Of a DNA stretch of 64,000 nucleotides, positions 33,053-41,802 are shown piece after piece (position 1 is the first letter of the stretch; every line of letters begins with the position of its first letter). Source of the DNA: Ruminococcus flavefaciens (lineage in GTDB: Bacteria; Bacillota; Clostridia; Oscillospirales; Ruminococcaceae); contig NZ_UETD01000009.1 of the NCBI RefSeq assembly GCF_900116855.1, forward strand, positions 154,745 to 218,744, read 5' to 3'. A program made the position numbers and the translations under genes. Under the pieces are notes generated by a model that was not told the origin of the DNA, made no database searches, and was given only the letters and a program-made list of their open reading frames with translations.

Positions 33053-35203
33053 TTACTGGTACTGTTCACTTAAATAAAGACCAATACGGTTTTGAATTAT
33101 ATCTATGGCTTCTTCAGCAGAACATTCATCATTAAAATATGAATTTAGTTCATCACGAATAACTTCTTCGACATTTGCATCTCGTTTCACGACGTTACCA
33201 GCATTTTCTCTTACCCAAGAAGCGTATTCTGCGATTTGCTTATCAGTCATCGGTTCGCAGTTTTCACCCTCACTCTTCCATTTGGCAAGATTAGTGTTAA
33301 GGTTACTCAATTGTTTGTCTATATATTTATCTATTGCAGGGAAAATATAACTTCCCTCTGTGCCATTATAATAATTATCGCTCAGAAACTCCGTCTTAAT
33401 AAAATCCCACGCACCTTCTTTAACATCTGAATTTGCTAATATAGCAAAACCGTTTTCTATTTCAACATACGATATACTTCCTTTAGATGTGGGATATCCT
33501 ATTACTGTAGCTGGCTCATTAAAACGTTCTCTAACCATATTATAAAGACTTAAATAGTTTTGCTCTTGTGTAGTATTTAGCATTATTTCATCATTTTTAA
33601 AACTTTCTATCACCATACTGCTATCCCAACCAACTGGATTTTTTGCTCCAATCTTATTATCTTTAAAGTATTCCATAAGCTTGATGAAATTGCCATCATT
33701 AAAACTACAGCTTGCCTTACTATAATTTACATATGGGTAGTATTTTATTATATCAAGAAATGCGTCGGTATATGATTCGTATTTGGCTTTCACTGAAATA
33801 GAAAGATTATTTTTATTTTCATCACAAATATCCATCATCTGATCATAATTCCAGTTGCTTATACCGTTTAAATACTTATCTTTGCATTCAATTGTACTGA
33901 TTGAAAAGCTTGGTGTTATCATAAATAGTTTTCCATTTGTTTCAAGCCCATCAAGAAATCCATCAACAAAATCATCCCTGCTCAAGTCAGAATCATCATC
34001 TATTACAGAATACAGATCAAGAAACACACCTGAATTTGCTCCAAAGGTGTCAATTGGCAGTCTCGCATCAAATGGCATTATGTCGGGACCGTTTCCAGAT
34101 ATAATATCCATTTTCAAATCTCGTATACAATCTTCTATGTTATCACTATTATAGTAGCTATACTCTACTTTATATTCGCTTTGCAAAGAATTGTATTCCT
34201 TTAGGTAATAGTCAGATACAAGACCGCCTTGAAGGGCAGCTATTTTTATTGTTTTTTGTTCAGCAATTTCCGAAGGATCTCGCTGAGTTAATTTCTTCAA
34301 GTATGCCTTTTCATCATTTTTCACGCTTACAATAAAGCTATTATCTGATGTCATTATCATATTTGTAATATTATATGATGAGAACGTATTATCCATAAAG
34401 TCGCTGAGTTTTATCCAATCAGTTCCTTTAAGTCCATACATACCGTCATTAAACACCGCTGCTATTTCATAATCCCCACATCCGCTACAAGCGCTTAAGA
34501 ATGCGGATGACTTGTCACCGCAAGCTCTTTCATTATTTATATTATCTTCGTTTAAATCAGCTATCGTAGTTTTACCATCAAAGCCTGATAGCAGAATTAC
34601 AACGTTATTATCCTTATTTTTTGTTATACCAAGTATTTCTTTATCTCCGATCTGTTTGATAGGGCTTACATTTCCTGAATAGTCAGCATAAGAGATTTTT
34701 TCATTATTAACATTTACATAAAATCCATTTTGAACTGAAAGAAACGTCACATAATTCTCCTCGGCATCAAGTAAGTCGCTATATTCATTTACCGCTTTTT
34801 CTTTACCGCTATCATCAAAAATGTGTATTAGTGTTTTCTCGTCTTTGTATGTCACGATTGCTTTATCTGTATCATTAAGAATTGTGGCTGTTATTACTAC
34901 TTCATCATCTGAGGGTTTAAAGGAAAAGCCTGCAAAACTTGTAAGGTTATTATCAGAAGTATATCCTCCATAGCTGCCACCGTCTAACACACCAAAAACA
35001 AATATAGTATTATTATAGCTACCCAAACAAAGGATGTCAGAAAATTCATTTTCCAATGAAACGTCGGCAGCATTAAGTGAATATACAGCCTGTGGTTCAG
35101 CATTGGCGGTTTTACTTTCACTGTTTTTTTGACCACATGATGGAAGCGCAATTAATGTTGCAATTACTGTAGCCAATGAAAATAACTTTCCTATTTTTTT
35201 CAT
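33053..35203 (-). CDS. Extracellular solute-binding lipoprotein with an extra N-terminal domain
   Basis: 716 aa. Lipobox ALPSC after a signal peptide. Residues about 45-325 are a beta-rich region of repeated short strands (propeller-like in appearance, not a family I know). Residues about 330-700 match ABC-transporter solute-binding proteins of family 1 (NGPDIMPFDA, GKLFMITPSFS, EGAWDFIKTEF). No cognate permease genes are nearby. The start at 35203 follows GAGGTAAT and gives a proper signal peptide. The promoter carries the same repeats as agrBD, so it is probably induced by AgrA. Confidence 0.85.
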   Translation of the reverse strand: MKKIGKLFSLATVIATLIALPSCGQKNSESKTANAEPQAVYSLNAADVSLENEFSDILCLGSYNNTIFVFGVLDGGSYGGYTSDNNLTSFAGFSFKPSDDEVVITATILNDTDKAIVTYKDEKTLIHIFDDSGKEKAVNEYSDLLDAEENYVTFLSVQNGFYVNVNNEKISYADYSGNVSPIKQIGDKEILGITKNKDNNVVILLSGFDGKTTIADLNEDNINNERACGDKSSAFLSACSGCGDYEIAAVFNDGMYGLKGTDWIKLSDFMDNTFSSYNITNMIMTSDNSFIVSVKNDEKAYLKKLTQRDPSEIAEQKTIKIAALQGGLVSDYYLKEYNSLQSEYKVEYSYYNSDNIEDCIRDLKMDIISGNGPDIMPFDARLPIDTFGANSGVFLDLYSVIDDDSDLSRDDFVDGFLDGLETNGKLFMITPSFSISTIECKDKYLNGISNWNYDQMMDICDENKNNLSISVKAKYESYTDAFLDIIKYYPYVNYSKASCSFNDGNFIKLMEYFKDNKIGAKNPVGWDSSMVIESFKNDEIMLNTTQEQNYLSLYNMVRERFNEPATVIGYPTSKGSISYVEIENGFAILANSDVKEGAWDFIKTEFLSDNYYNGTEGSYIFPAIDKYIDKQLSNLNTNLAKWKSEGENCEPMTDKQIAEYASWVRENAGNVVKRDANVEEVIRDELNSYFNDECSAEEAIDIIQNRIGLYLSEQYQ

Positions 35204-35245
35204 CTCTATTACCTCTTTCTTAGCGGATAGATATTTTATATAAGA

Positions 35246-35305
35246 AGTATACACGATAAAAATATAATAATCAAGCTATTTGGCACAAGACGGCAAAAAA
35301 AGGCA
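35246..35305 (-). promoter_or_regulatory. Promoter of the solute-binding lipoprotein gene with probable AgrA repeats
   Basis: On the minus strand TGCC cores at 35302-35305 and 35282-35285 (and a third at 35292-35295), 7 nt, TTGATT (35269-35274), a 17-nt spacer, TATACT (35246-35251). Layout identical to agrBD. Confidence 0.82.
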
Positions 35306-35362
35306 CGAAAATATTAAGTTGCAATTATTAACGGTACGGAAGTCGTATTTTATTGCATTAAA

Positions 35363-35422
35363 TGCCAAATAATTCCATAATATGCCAAATCGCTTGAAAT
35401 CCGAGATGAAATGGCTTATAAT
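35363..35422 (+). promoter_or_regulatory. Promoter of the small secreted protein with probable AgrA repeats
   Basis: TGCCAAAT at 35363 and again at 35383, 7 nt after the second TGCC, TTGAAA (35394-35399), a 17-nt spacer, TATAAT (35417-35422). The gap 35204-35538 holds this promoter and the divergent one. Confidence 0.83.
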
Positions 35423-35538
35423 GTCGTCAGTAACGGAAATCGTTATCAAAAACATCGGGTAAAAGGTCAAACCGTGGTCAGTTTTATTCGATGTACATAA
35501 GTATCCACCAAATCACATTTCAAACGGAGGTATTATTT

Positions 35539-35979
35539 ATGAAACACAAGATTAACAGATTTGTTGCTGCATTAGTAGCAATGACAGCTCTTACATCCGG
35601 TATGGTTGGTTTCAGCGCAAATGCAGCCGAGGTTACTACACCTGAGACAGAAATTGTCATTGATAGATACGTGCAGTATTCTTACTTCAGCTTCAATCTT
35701 AATACAAGCAATGGGACAACCAGCGATGACAGTTTAACTATAACAAGAACTGCAAATGAAAACGACTTTAAAATTTCTTATGGCGCTTGCTCTGTTGGAC
35801 AGGCAAACGTTAATGTAAAAGTAAATGGAAGTAGCATAGGAAACTATATAATTCCCAGCTCAACAGGTGTAGGTATAACACGCACATTCTCATGCAACGC
35901 TGGAGATACAATTACCCTTACAATTACGCCTGCTTCAGGATATGTTAAGGCAGTTGGAGGACTTACTTTTTATTGGTAA
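35539..35979 (+). CDS. Small secreted protein of unknown function, probable AgrA target
   Basis: 146 aa. A Sec signal peptide (KHKINRF, then a hydrophobic core, cleavage near ANAAE) leaves a mature part of about 115 aa. The mature part is rich in Ser, Thr, Asn and Gly with alternating strands, ending GGLTFYW; it looks like a small beta sandwich. I recognise no family. The ribosome binding site GGAGG supports the start at 35539. The gene has its own agr-type promoter and a strong terminator, so it is probably a density-controlled exported product. Confidence 0.85.
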   Translation: MKHKINRFVAALVAMTALTSGMVGFSANAAEVTTPETEIVIDRYVQYSYFSFNLNTSNGTTSDDSLTITRTANENDFKISYGACSVGQANVNVKVNGSSIGNYIIPSSTGVGITRTFSCNAGDTITLTITPASGYVKAVGGLTFYW

Positions 35980-36008
35980 TAATATCTGTCTAAATTAATC
36001 TTCAAGTT

Positions 36009-36040
36009 ATCTCCCCTTAAACATATGTTTAAGGGGAGAT
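36009..36040 (+). terminator. Terminator of the secreted-protein gene
   Basis: Perfect 16-bp palindrome with arm ATCTCCCCTTAAACAT, followed by TGTTTT. Confidence 0.9.
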
Positions 36041-36128
36041 TGTTTTACTTCAATGTAACAGTATATTCTTATTATATTTATATTACTATATCCTCGATAT
36101 AGTTGGTTTTATAATCACGCACTCAATA

Positions 36129-36665
36129 TTAAAAGGCGTTTAACATCAATACCATCCTACGCATAAAATACCGTCCCGTGATATTCTTCGCTCTCCATTC
36201 CCCATAGAGCTGCCCGAACCTCGTCCAGTCGGTGGGGATAGGCTTTCTGCCCGTGTACTTGCCCTGTGCCTTTGCAATCTCGATACCCTCACGCTGCCAC
36301 TGTTTGATCTGCTCCCTTTCAAGCTGAGAGAGAGCTGCAAACACGGTCAACATGAATTTGCCCGTAGGTGTGTCGGTGTCGATGTTCTCTTTGTGGCTGA
36401 CGAGGGTAACACCTTTTTCATTGAGCGTGTCGATGATGTTCAGCAAGTCCTTTGTAGAACGCCCCAGACGGCTGATACTTTCCACATAGAGAGTATCGCC
36501 GTCACGCACATAGTCAAGCATTGCCCTGAGCTGAGGGCGGTCTGCATTTGCCCCTGACAGCTTTTCGGAGAAAATGCGGTCAACCTGATAGTCGCACATA
36601 ATCTCCTGCTGACGGGCGGTTTCCTGTCTTTCCGTAGATACACGAATGTAACCAATTTTGTTCAT
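36129..36665 (-). CDS. Resolvase/invertase-type serine recombinase with a short C-terminus
   Basis: 178 aa. N-terminal catalytic domain: IGYIRVSTERQ (active Ser10), RLGRSTKDL and the E-helix LSQLEREQIKQWQREG. The usual 40-residue HTH tail (GRKPI onwards) begins normally but ends in RRMVLMLNAF instead of a full recognition helix, so the 3' end may be frameshifted or worn. It may once have resolved cointegrates of the element. DNA binding is doubtful in this form. Confidence 0.8.
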   Translation of the reverse strand: MNKIGYIRVSTERQETARQQEIMCDYQVDRIFSEKLSGANADRPQLRAMLDYVRDGDTLYVESISRLGRSTKDLLNIIDTLNEKGVTLVSHKENIDTDTPTGKFMLTVFAALSQLEREQIKQWQREGIEIAKAQGKYTGRKPIPTDWTRFGQLYGEWRAKNITGRYFMRRMVLMLNAF

Positions 36666-36690
36666 AGTTGTAGTTTCCTTTCTGTTTTAG

Positions 36691-36718
36691 TTGACTTTTC
36701 AATATAGTTTGGTATAAT
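36691..36718 (+). promoter_or_regulatory. Promoter upstream of the hypothetical gene at 36771
   Basis: TTGACT (36691-36696), a 16-nt spacer, TATAAT (36713-36718). Confidence 0.65.
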
Positions 36719-36770
36719 AATTACATAGAAACCTATATTGAATAACAATCACAATATACGTTTATGAGAG

Positions 36771-37211
36771 GTGGTCACTCAATTGGAAGTTTTGCATTTA
36801 TCAAAAAATACGGATTATTATTTTTTCTATTTCAAGATATGGGGGCGTCGAAATAGAATAAAAATAATGAGTGATTCCGAATCTGAGATCAAGCATCTTT
36901 TTCGTTTAATGACTGATAATTTAAAACTCATTGATAAAAACAAAGATAAGATAGCTCAAAAAATATATGAAAACAGATATTCCACTAATTATCAATATCA
37001 AGATGACCTAATTGATATTGAGATAATTTCCAATGCTCCAAATGCTCTATTTCAACATTTTGTTAATGGACTATATATCTCAAATGTAAGAATAGAATTG
37101 TACAACAATATGGAATTTGATGTAATATTTACTGTTAAATCAAAGTATAGATATAGAGTGGATTTTGGAGAGGAATGTGTGCTTTACTTTGATCACAGCT
37201 TTGAGGTATGA
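36771..37211 (+). CDS. Hypothetical protein
   Basis: Up to 146 aa, family not recognised. It is Lys/Asn/Tyr-rich and strongly AT-biased, with a central acidic helix and C-terminal strands (KSKYRYRVDFGEECVLYF). The start is uncertain: GTG at 36771 or TTG at 36783, the latter with AGAGGTGG at good spacing. It is flanked by its own promoter and terminator, typical of cargo genes of mobile elements. Confidence 0.6.
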   Translation: MVTQLEVLHLSKNTDYYFFYFKIWGRRNRIKIMSDSESEIKHLFRLMTDNLKLIDKNKDKIAQKIYENRYSTNYQYQDDLIDIEIISNAPNALFQHFVNGLYISNVRIELYNNMEFDVIFTVKSKYRYRVDFGEECVLYFDHSFEV

Positions 37212-37251
37212 TGCTTTCTTGTCACTCTAAACAATGCAGATGCTTCATAGC

Positions 37252-37286
37252 ACGGTAGGGAGAAGTTTTCCCCCTGCCGTTTTTTA
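37252..37286 (+). terminator. Terminator of the 36771 gene
   Basis: Stem starting ACGGTAGGG closed by CCCTGCCGT, then TTTTTT; it reaches the relaxase stop from the other side. Confidence 0.8.
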
Positions 37287-38837
37287 TTCGAGGGTGTCTT
37301 TCTTCCTCTGCTGAGAGCGTTTCTTTTCTTGGTACTGTCTGTTACGTTCCTGTTGTTCCTTGTTTTGGAGATACTTACGCACCTGACGGGTGTACTGCGA
37401 TGCCGCCGTCCTCCGTCTGACAAAAGCGTTATGTTCGGGAACAAGGGTATTGTACTTGCTTTTCAGCTCGATGAGCCGTTGCTCCAAATCACTCTGCTTG
37501 GGCGGTTTGCCCTTGATGTAGTAAGTCTTGATATGCTCGGTAATGTACTTGTCGGCTTCTTCATAAGCGTCAATGGCAGCGGCATTCTTTTTGCGGAAGT
37601 GCTTTTGTGTGAACGCTGAACGCCCCTGATACTCGTTGTAGGTCGCAGAGTGCTGAGAACGCTGTTTCATCATCTTGATAAGTTTATCAACGCCCTTGAT
37701 TTTCTTATCAAGTGCGGCAAGCTCGTCCGTATGGTCATCGGGGTGCTGAACATTCCAGAAAAAGTCCCTAAGATCGTCAAGCGATGTGATGCCCCCAGCT
37801 TCAAGGTCTGCAATCATCTTGTCACAATCACGCATACCCCTGATGCCTGCCCATACATCTTCTTTCTTTTCAGGTGCGTGGCTCTCGGTCGGTTTGGGTG
37901 AAGTCGGCTCTGCAATGGTCGGCTTGGGCTGTGCGGTGGGTGTCGGTGTCGGCTTAGGCTCGGCAGACTTTGCGGAAGATTGGTTGAGCAAAGCAAGCTC
38001 CGCTTGCCGTCTTGCACGACGGGCAGCAAGAAATTTCTCCATTGCTTCTTTGGCGGCAGCTTTCTTCTGTGCTGTATCAATCGTTTCGGTGATAGCACTC
38101 GGCTCAAATTCATCGCCCAGCGTATCGGCTCTTGTAAACCTCTGCTGTCCCTCGCCCGATAGCCTGAATTTTAGTTTGACTTTGTTCTGCGGAGTATATG
38201 CATACTCGATACCGCTGTCTGTGCAGTTTTTAAGAAATTCCTCAAAGCTCCTGCTGTAAGAAATAATCTCCCTGAGCAGATTGCGGAGCTTGTCTTTCCA
38301 CGACTTGCCCTCTTTCTGCATTTCGTCCTCGTAATGGGATACGCCTTTGCCTTTCGGATCAATGAGGGATAAGCCGTGTTCAGCACATATCTTGTCGGAT
38401 ATTTCACGCAGCTCTGCCCACGCTCGTTCTGACTTCCTGCCCTGATTATGCTCGGTGGTGAAGCTCAACCCATTATACAGATTTGTGTTATTGAAAATCA
38501 CATGACAGTGGGTATGCTCCTTATCGGTGTGAACGGCGATAACATACTGATAATCGCCTTTCAAATATCGGTCACAAAGTTCCTCTCCGATCTGCATAGC
38601 CTGTTCGGGTGTAACTTCATCGGGGGCAAAGCTCTGTATCATGTGATATGCGAGGATTTGTGTTCGCCCTGTTCCTGTGTCTCGGACTGCTCGGAAGTCC
38701 TCGCTTGCTCCTGCGCTGTCGGCTCGGCAAGCATAAGAGCTGACATATACACCGTTGACGGTCTTATCTCCGTTTGTGATGTAAGCGATCGCTGTGCTGA
38801 CTGTTGCCCTGATTGTATGGATAGAAGTGTATGCCAA
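37284..38837 (-). CDS. Relaxase (mobilization nuclease)
   Basis: 517 aa. It nicks oriT and pilots the strand during mobilization. The relaxase domain fills residues 1-240: an N-terminal VSSYACRADS segment, QILAYHMIQSFAPDEVT, and the metal site HTDKEHTHCHVIFNN with the HxDKxHxHxH arrangement. A Pro-rich linker (PTPTPTAQPKP) and a basic helical C-terminus follow. Its first 66 codons overlap the end of mobC by 199 nt in another frame. The N-terminus matches known relaxases, so the overlap looks real rather than a misplaced start. Confidence 0.92.
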   Translation of the reverse strand: MAYTSIHTIRATVSTAIAYITNGDKTVNGVYVSSYACRADSAGASEDFRAVRDTGTGRTQILAYHMIQSFAPDEVTPEQAMQIGEELCDRYLKGDYQYVIAVHTDKEHTHCHVIFNNTNLYNGLSFTTEHNQGRKSERAWAELREISDKICAEHGLSLIDPKGKGVSHYEDEMQKEGKSWKDKLRNLLREIISYSRSFEEFLKNCTDSGIEYAYTPQNKVKLKFRLSGEGQQRFTRADTLGDEFEPSAITETIDTAQKKAAAKEAMEKFLAARRARRQAELALLNQSSAKSAEPKPTPTPTAQPKPTIAEPTSPKPTESHAPEKKEDVWAGIRGMRDCDKMIADLEAGGITSLDDLRDFFWNVQHPDDHTDELAALDKKIKGVDKLIKMMKQRSQHSATYNEYQGRSAFTQKHFRKKNAAAIDAYEEADKYITEHIKTYYIKGKPPKQSDLEQRLIELKSKYNTLVPEHNAFVRRRTAASQYTRQVRKYLQNKEQQERNRQYQEKKRSQQRKKDTLE

Positions 38838-39310
38838 ATTTCATTAACCCCTCTCTTTATCTCGTCAATATCCTCGGCATAGATGTGTCCTGTGCTGTAT
38901 AGGCGAATGAGTATCTGATTGATGTTACTGCCTATGCGTTTCATCAGACGATTACATTCGGCAATCTCGGAACGGTCGGGAGTAATATCAACCCTCGCCC
39001 TGACACAATCACGAATATACTCCGTTTTGTTCTTGTAACCATACTGCTCACACTTCGCAAGAATATCCTGCATTTCCGATTCGGTGAAACGAACATTAAG
39101 GGTATATGACTTCTTCTCCCTCTTGCGTTTCAGATACCTGCGTTCATCATCGGTGAGCTTGCTCTCGTCCTTATGTGCAAGGGTATCGTCAAGCTCGGAC
39201 TTGACCTCTTTATCCAAAGCATTATTGATTGCTCCCTCGTAGGTCATTCCCTCAAATTCCATAACCCTCTGCTTGGGCGGTCTGCCCCTTTTCTTTTTCT
39301 CTGTATTCAT
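38639..39310 (-). CDS. mobC: MobC-type relaxosome accessory protein
   Basis: 223 aa. The N-terminus has a basic AT-hook-like KRGRPPKQR. A ribbon-helix-helix/MobC core follows (about 85-165), with SYTLNVRFTESEMQDIL and RLMKRIGSNINQILIRL, typical of proteins that open oriT for the relaxase. The last 66 residues are Gln/Ser/Thr-rich and are read from DNA that also codes the relaxase N-terminus. The gene lies directly beside the putative oriT. Confidence 0.9.
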   Translation of the reverse strand: MNTEKKKRGRPPKQRVMEFEGMTYEGAINNALDKEVKSELDDTLAHKDESKLTDDERRYLKRKREKKSYTLNVRFTESEMQDILAKCEQYGYKNKTEYIRDCVRARVDITPDRSEIAECNRLMKRIGSNINQILIRLYSTGHIYAEDIDEIKRGVNEIWHTLLSIQSGQQSAQRSLTSQTEIRPSTVYMSALMLAEPTAQEQARTSEQSETQEQGEHKSSHIT

Positions 39311-39329
39311 GGTGGTATCTCCCTTGTGA

Positions 39330-39590
39330 ATATTTCGGCGTTAGCCGATTTTTTTGACCGCTGTGCGGTCATTTACGGGGCTTGGGGTGTCCCCAACAAG
39401 CATTTGGTATTTTCGCTCGCTGTGCGGCGCAAAATACAATGCTTGTTATTTTTGTTGCGCTGTCGCGCATATTTTCGTCTGCGTGATTTGCTTATCCGCA
39501 GACTTTCGCTGTTGCCCCAGCGAATTGGAGCTGTGCGACTTTCTCTCCGCCGCTTCGGTCGGCGGTCTTATTCCTCGCTCACGCTCCTGC
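39330..39590. other. Probable oriT region
   Basis: A gene-free stretch beside mobC with many inverted repeats: TGACCGC/GCGGTCA (39354-39371), GGGG-N10-CCCC (39377-39394), a large AAGCATT...AATGCTT hairpin (39399-39444) and CGCCGC/GCGGCG further on. The GC-rich repeats next to relaxosome genes are the expected oriT signature; the nick site cannot be fixed from sequence alone. Confidence 0.6.
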
Positions 39591-39687
39591 GTGATGCTCT
39601 CCATGTCATCATCGGTGTCAATATTCTAATCTGGTATGGCGCAGTTATCGTGCTGGGAGTGCGGCAATCTGGTGAAAAATATGGATA

Positions 39688-39716
39688 TTGCATTTTGAGT
39701 CCCGATGTGGTATAAT
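39688..39716 (+). promoter_or_regulatory. Promoter of the YhcG gene
   Basis: TTGCAT (39688-39693), a 17-nt spacer, TATAAT (39711-39716). A hairpin ATCGGCG/CGCCGAT (about 39731-39755) lies in the leader. Confidence 0.75.
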
Positions 39717-39784
39717 AATATCAAAGCTAACATCGGCGGCTACTGTATCGCCGATAATCGTAATTATATTAATGAGGTCACGCT

Positions 39785-40810
39785 ATGAATGAGATAGATG
39801 TAATTGACAGAAACGATCCCGAATACACAGCTCTGCTCGATAATGTTGGCAATGCGATCGAAGCCGGCAAGGGCAAGGCGGTTGCCGCTATCAACTCGGC
39901 TATGGTTGAAACGTACTGGCAGATAGGACAGTATATCGTTGAATTTGAACAGCACGGTCATGAGAATGCGGAGTACGGTTCAAACACTTTAAAGATGCTT
40001 GCCGCTGACCTTAGTGTCCGCTACGGCAAGGGCTTTAGCTGGAGCAATATCTATCGTATGCGACAGCTATACCTCTCCTATGAAAATTTTGCGACACTGT
40101 CGCAAAAATTAAATTGGAGTCATTACGTTGAGCTTTTGAAGATCGAAGATACTGCGGAAAGAGCCTTCTATGAGAAAGAGTGTATCGCTGAAAACTGGGG
40201 TGTTCGTGAGCTGAAACGCCAGATGAAAAGTATGCTCTATCATCGCCTCGCACTCAGCGGAGATAAGAGCGAAGTTCTCAGACTTTCACGGGAAGGACAA
40301 GTCATTGAAAAGCCGGAGGATATAATCAAAGAGCCGTATGTGCTTGAATTCACCGGACTTCCGAATCTTCCCGTGTATAAAGAGGGCGATCTTGAAGAAG
40401 CTCTTGTCAATAATCTGAGCCAGTTCTTCCTTGAACTCGGCAAGGGCTTCACTTATGTCGGCAGGCAGCAGAAAATAGTCATTGCAGGCAGAACGTATAA
40501 GGTCGATCTCGTTTTCTATCATCGTATCCTGAAATGCTTTGTGCTTGTCGATTTGAAGATCGGTGAGGTCCAGCACGAAGATATTGGACAGATGAATTTC
40601 TATCTCAACTACTACAAGCAGGAAATGAATACTGAGGGTGACTCCGAACCGATAGGCTTGATACTCGGTGCATATCAGGACAAGCTGGTCATGCAGTACG
40701 CTCTCCAGAATATTACCAATCAATTATTCGTAAGCCGTTATCAGTTGTATCTGCCTGACAGAGAACAGCTTGAAGCAGAGTTCCGCAGATTTATGAGTGA
40801 TGAGGAATAA
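39785..40810 (+). CDS. YhcG/DUF1016 family PD-(D/E)XK nuclease protein
   Basis: 341 aa. The N-terminal DUF1016 domain (about 15-165) has VETYWQIGQYI and FSWSNIYRMRQLY. The C-terminal PDDEXK nuclease has VDLVFYH and CFVLVDLKIG, the D...DxK core. The family is frequent in defence islands and mobile elements, near restriction systems. Here it is cargo of the element, between oriT and the integration genes. Its target is not known; a defensive role is inference. Confidence 0.92.
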   Translation: MNEIDVIDRNDPEYTALLDNVGNAIEAGKGKAVAAINSAMVETYWQIGQYIVEFEQHGHENAEYGSNTLKMLAADLSVRYGKGFSWSNIYRMRQLYLSYENFATLSQKLNWSHYVELLKIEDTAERAFYEKECIAENWGVRELKRQMKSMLYHRLALSGDKSEVLRLSREGQVIEKPEDIIKEPYVLEFTGLPNLPVYKEGDLEEALVNNLSQFFLELGKGFTYVGRQQKIVIAGRTYKVDLVFYHRILKCFVLVDLKIGEVQHEDIGQMNFYLNYYKQEMNTEGDSEPIGLILGAYQDKLVMQYALQNITNQLFVSRYQLYLPDREQLEAEFRRFMSDEE

Positions 40811-41011
40811 AATGAATATGTATACAGAGCTGTGTGAGCGATTTCCGCTCCGCAGCTTTTTCATTTTCCCCATAACAATCTGTCGAACGCAAAACTCTAA
40901 TGAAACAGAAAGTTCGTGCGCAATGCATCTGGACAAACGGCTTTATTGCGCGCTATAATAATATCATCAGGTGTTATCCTGAAATCTAATTTCAGACAGG
41001 TGGTGAAATGA

Positions 41012-41377
41012 ATGCGTGGAAATCTGAACGGCAACCAGGCGAAGATCGACAACGCTGACAAGGCTGTGAGAGCTGCCCTTGAACGTAAGCGTAAGATCAT
41101 TATGCAGAGCAAGCAGATCGCTTATGATATACTCTCTGAGCTGTACGGCAAGGACGGACAGGAGCTTGTCGATGCTGTGACAACGGAGCATACCCTTATC
41201 AGCAAGCTGACTGCAAACGGTATGAACTATGCCGACATTGAGGGGCTTGTAGATAGTCCTGCGGTGAATGTGTCGGGCGAGGACAACTCTGCCGATGATG
41301 ATGCCGATAACGGCTTTGACGATGCTGACGGACAGACTTCGTTCTTTGATGAGAAGTCTAACCCTTATGCGGTTTAA
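41012..41377 (+). CDS. Hypothetical protein of mobile elements
   Basis: 121 aa. An N-terminal basic helical part (KIDNADKAVRAALERKRKII) and a very acidic tail (EDNSADDDADNGFDDADG). AGGTGG precedes the ATG. Similar small proteins are common just before TnpW-like and serine-recombinase genes in clostridial elements. Function unknown. Confidence 0.75.
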   Translation: MRGNLNGNQAKIDNADKAVRAALERKRKIIMQSKQIAYDILSELYGKDGQELVDAVTTEHTLISKLTANGMNYADIEGLVDSPAVNVSGEDNSADDDADNGFDDADGQTSFFDEKSNPYAV

Positions 41378-41517
41378 GATATAGACCGACAACAAAACGA
41401 TAGCTGTAAACGGGACGGCTCCTGCCGTTCCGCACGGCTACCCTGTGCAGGAGTAACGCCCTGCAACATTGAGCCTATGCGTGTAGAGATAGATAATCGC
41501 AGGCGGAAAGGAGAAAA

Positions 41518-41712
41518 TTGACAACAAACGATGCTACTCTTGCCGAGCTGAACGAGCGATACAAAGACAAGCCCGTGAGCGAAGCGACCTATGAGATCGA
41601 CGGTCAGCTTTTTGCCGTCACAAGCCACTTTGTCGGGGAGAAAAATCTCGACAAGGAGCTTTACAGAATGGCTTTTGAAAGAGCTTATGCAGAAACCGTT
41701 GGACAAGTCTGA
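41518..41712 (+). CDS. TnpW-like small transposon protein
   Basis: 64 aa, starting with TTG at 41518; AAAGGAG just before it decides the start. It contains ERYKDKPVSEATYEIDG and VTSHFVGEKNLDKELYRMAF, resembling the small TnpW-type proteins that accompany TnpX-like recombinases. Probably an accessory in element biology; exact role unknown. Confidence 0.78.
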   Translation: MTTNDATLAELNERYKDKPVSEATYEIDGQLFAVTSHFVGEKNLDKELYRMAFERAYAETVGQV

Positions 41713-41730
41713 AAAGATAGAAAAAAGGAC

Positions 41731-41759
41731 TTGCCATATTCGGTTTTCTGCGCTATAAT
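41731..41759 (+). promoter_or_regulatory. Promoter of the serine recombinase
   Basis: TTGCCA (41731-41736), a 17-nt spacer, TATAAT (41754-41759). Confidence 0.8.
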
Positions 41760-41777
41760 AGGAATATCGAATATGGC
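41733..41777. promoter_or_regulatory. Inverted repeat around the recombinase promoter
   Basis: Perfect 10-bp repeat GCCATATTCG (41733-41742) and CGAATATGGC (41768-41777), one arm over the -35 and the other over the transcript start. It probably binds a repressor, perhaps the recombinase itself. Confidence 0.65.
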
Positions 41778-41802
41778 TGTCTTGATTGGAAAGGAGTATG
41801 TC

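Noticed and set aside
37786..38259. 157-codon plus-strand frame
   Set aside because: Antisense of the Pro-rich linker of the relaxase.
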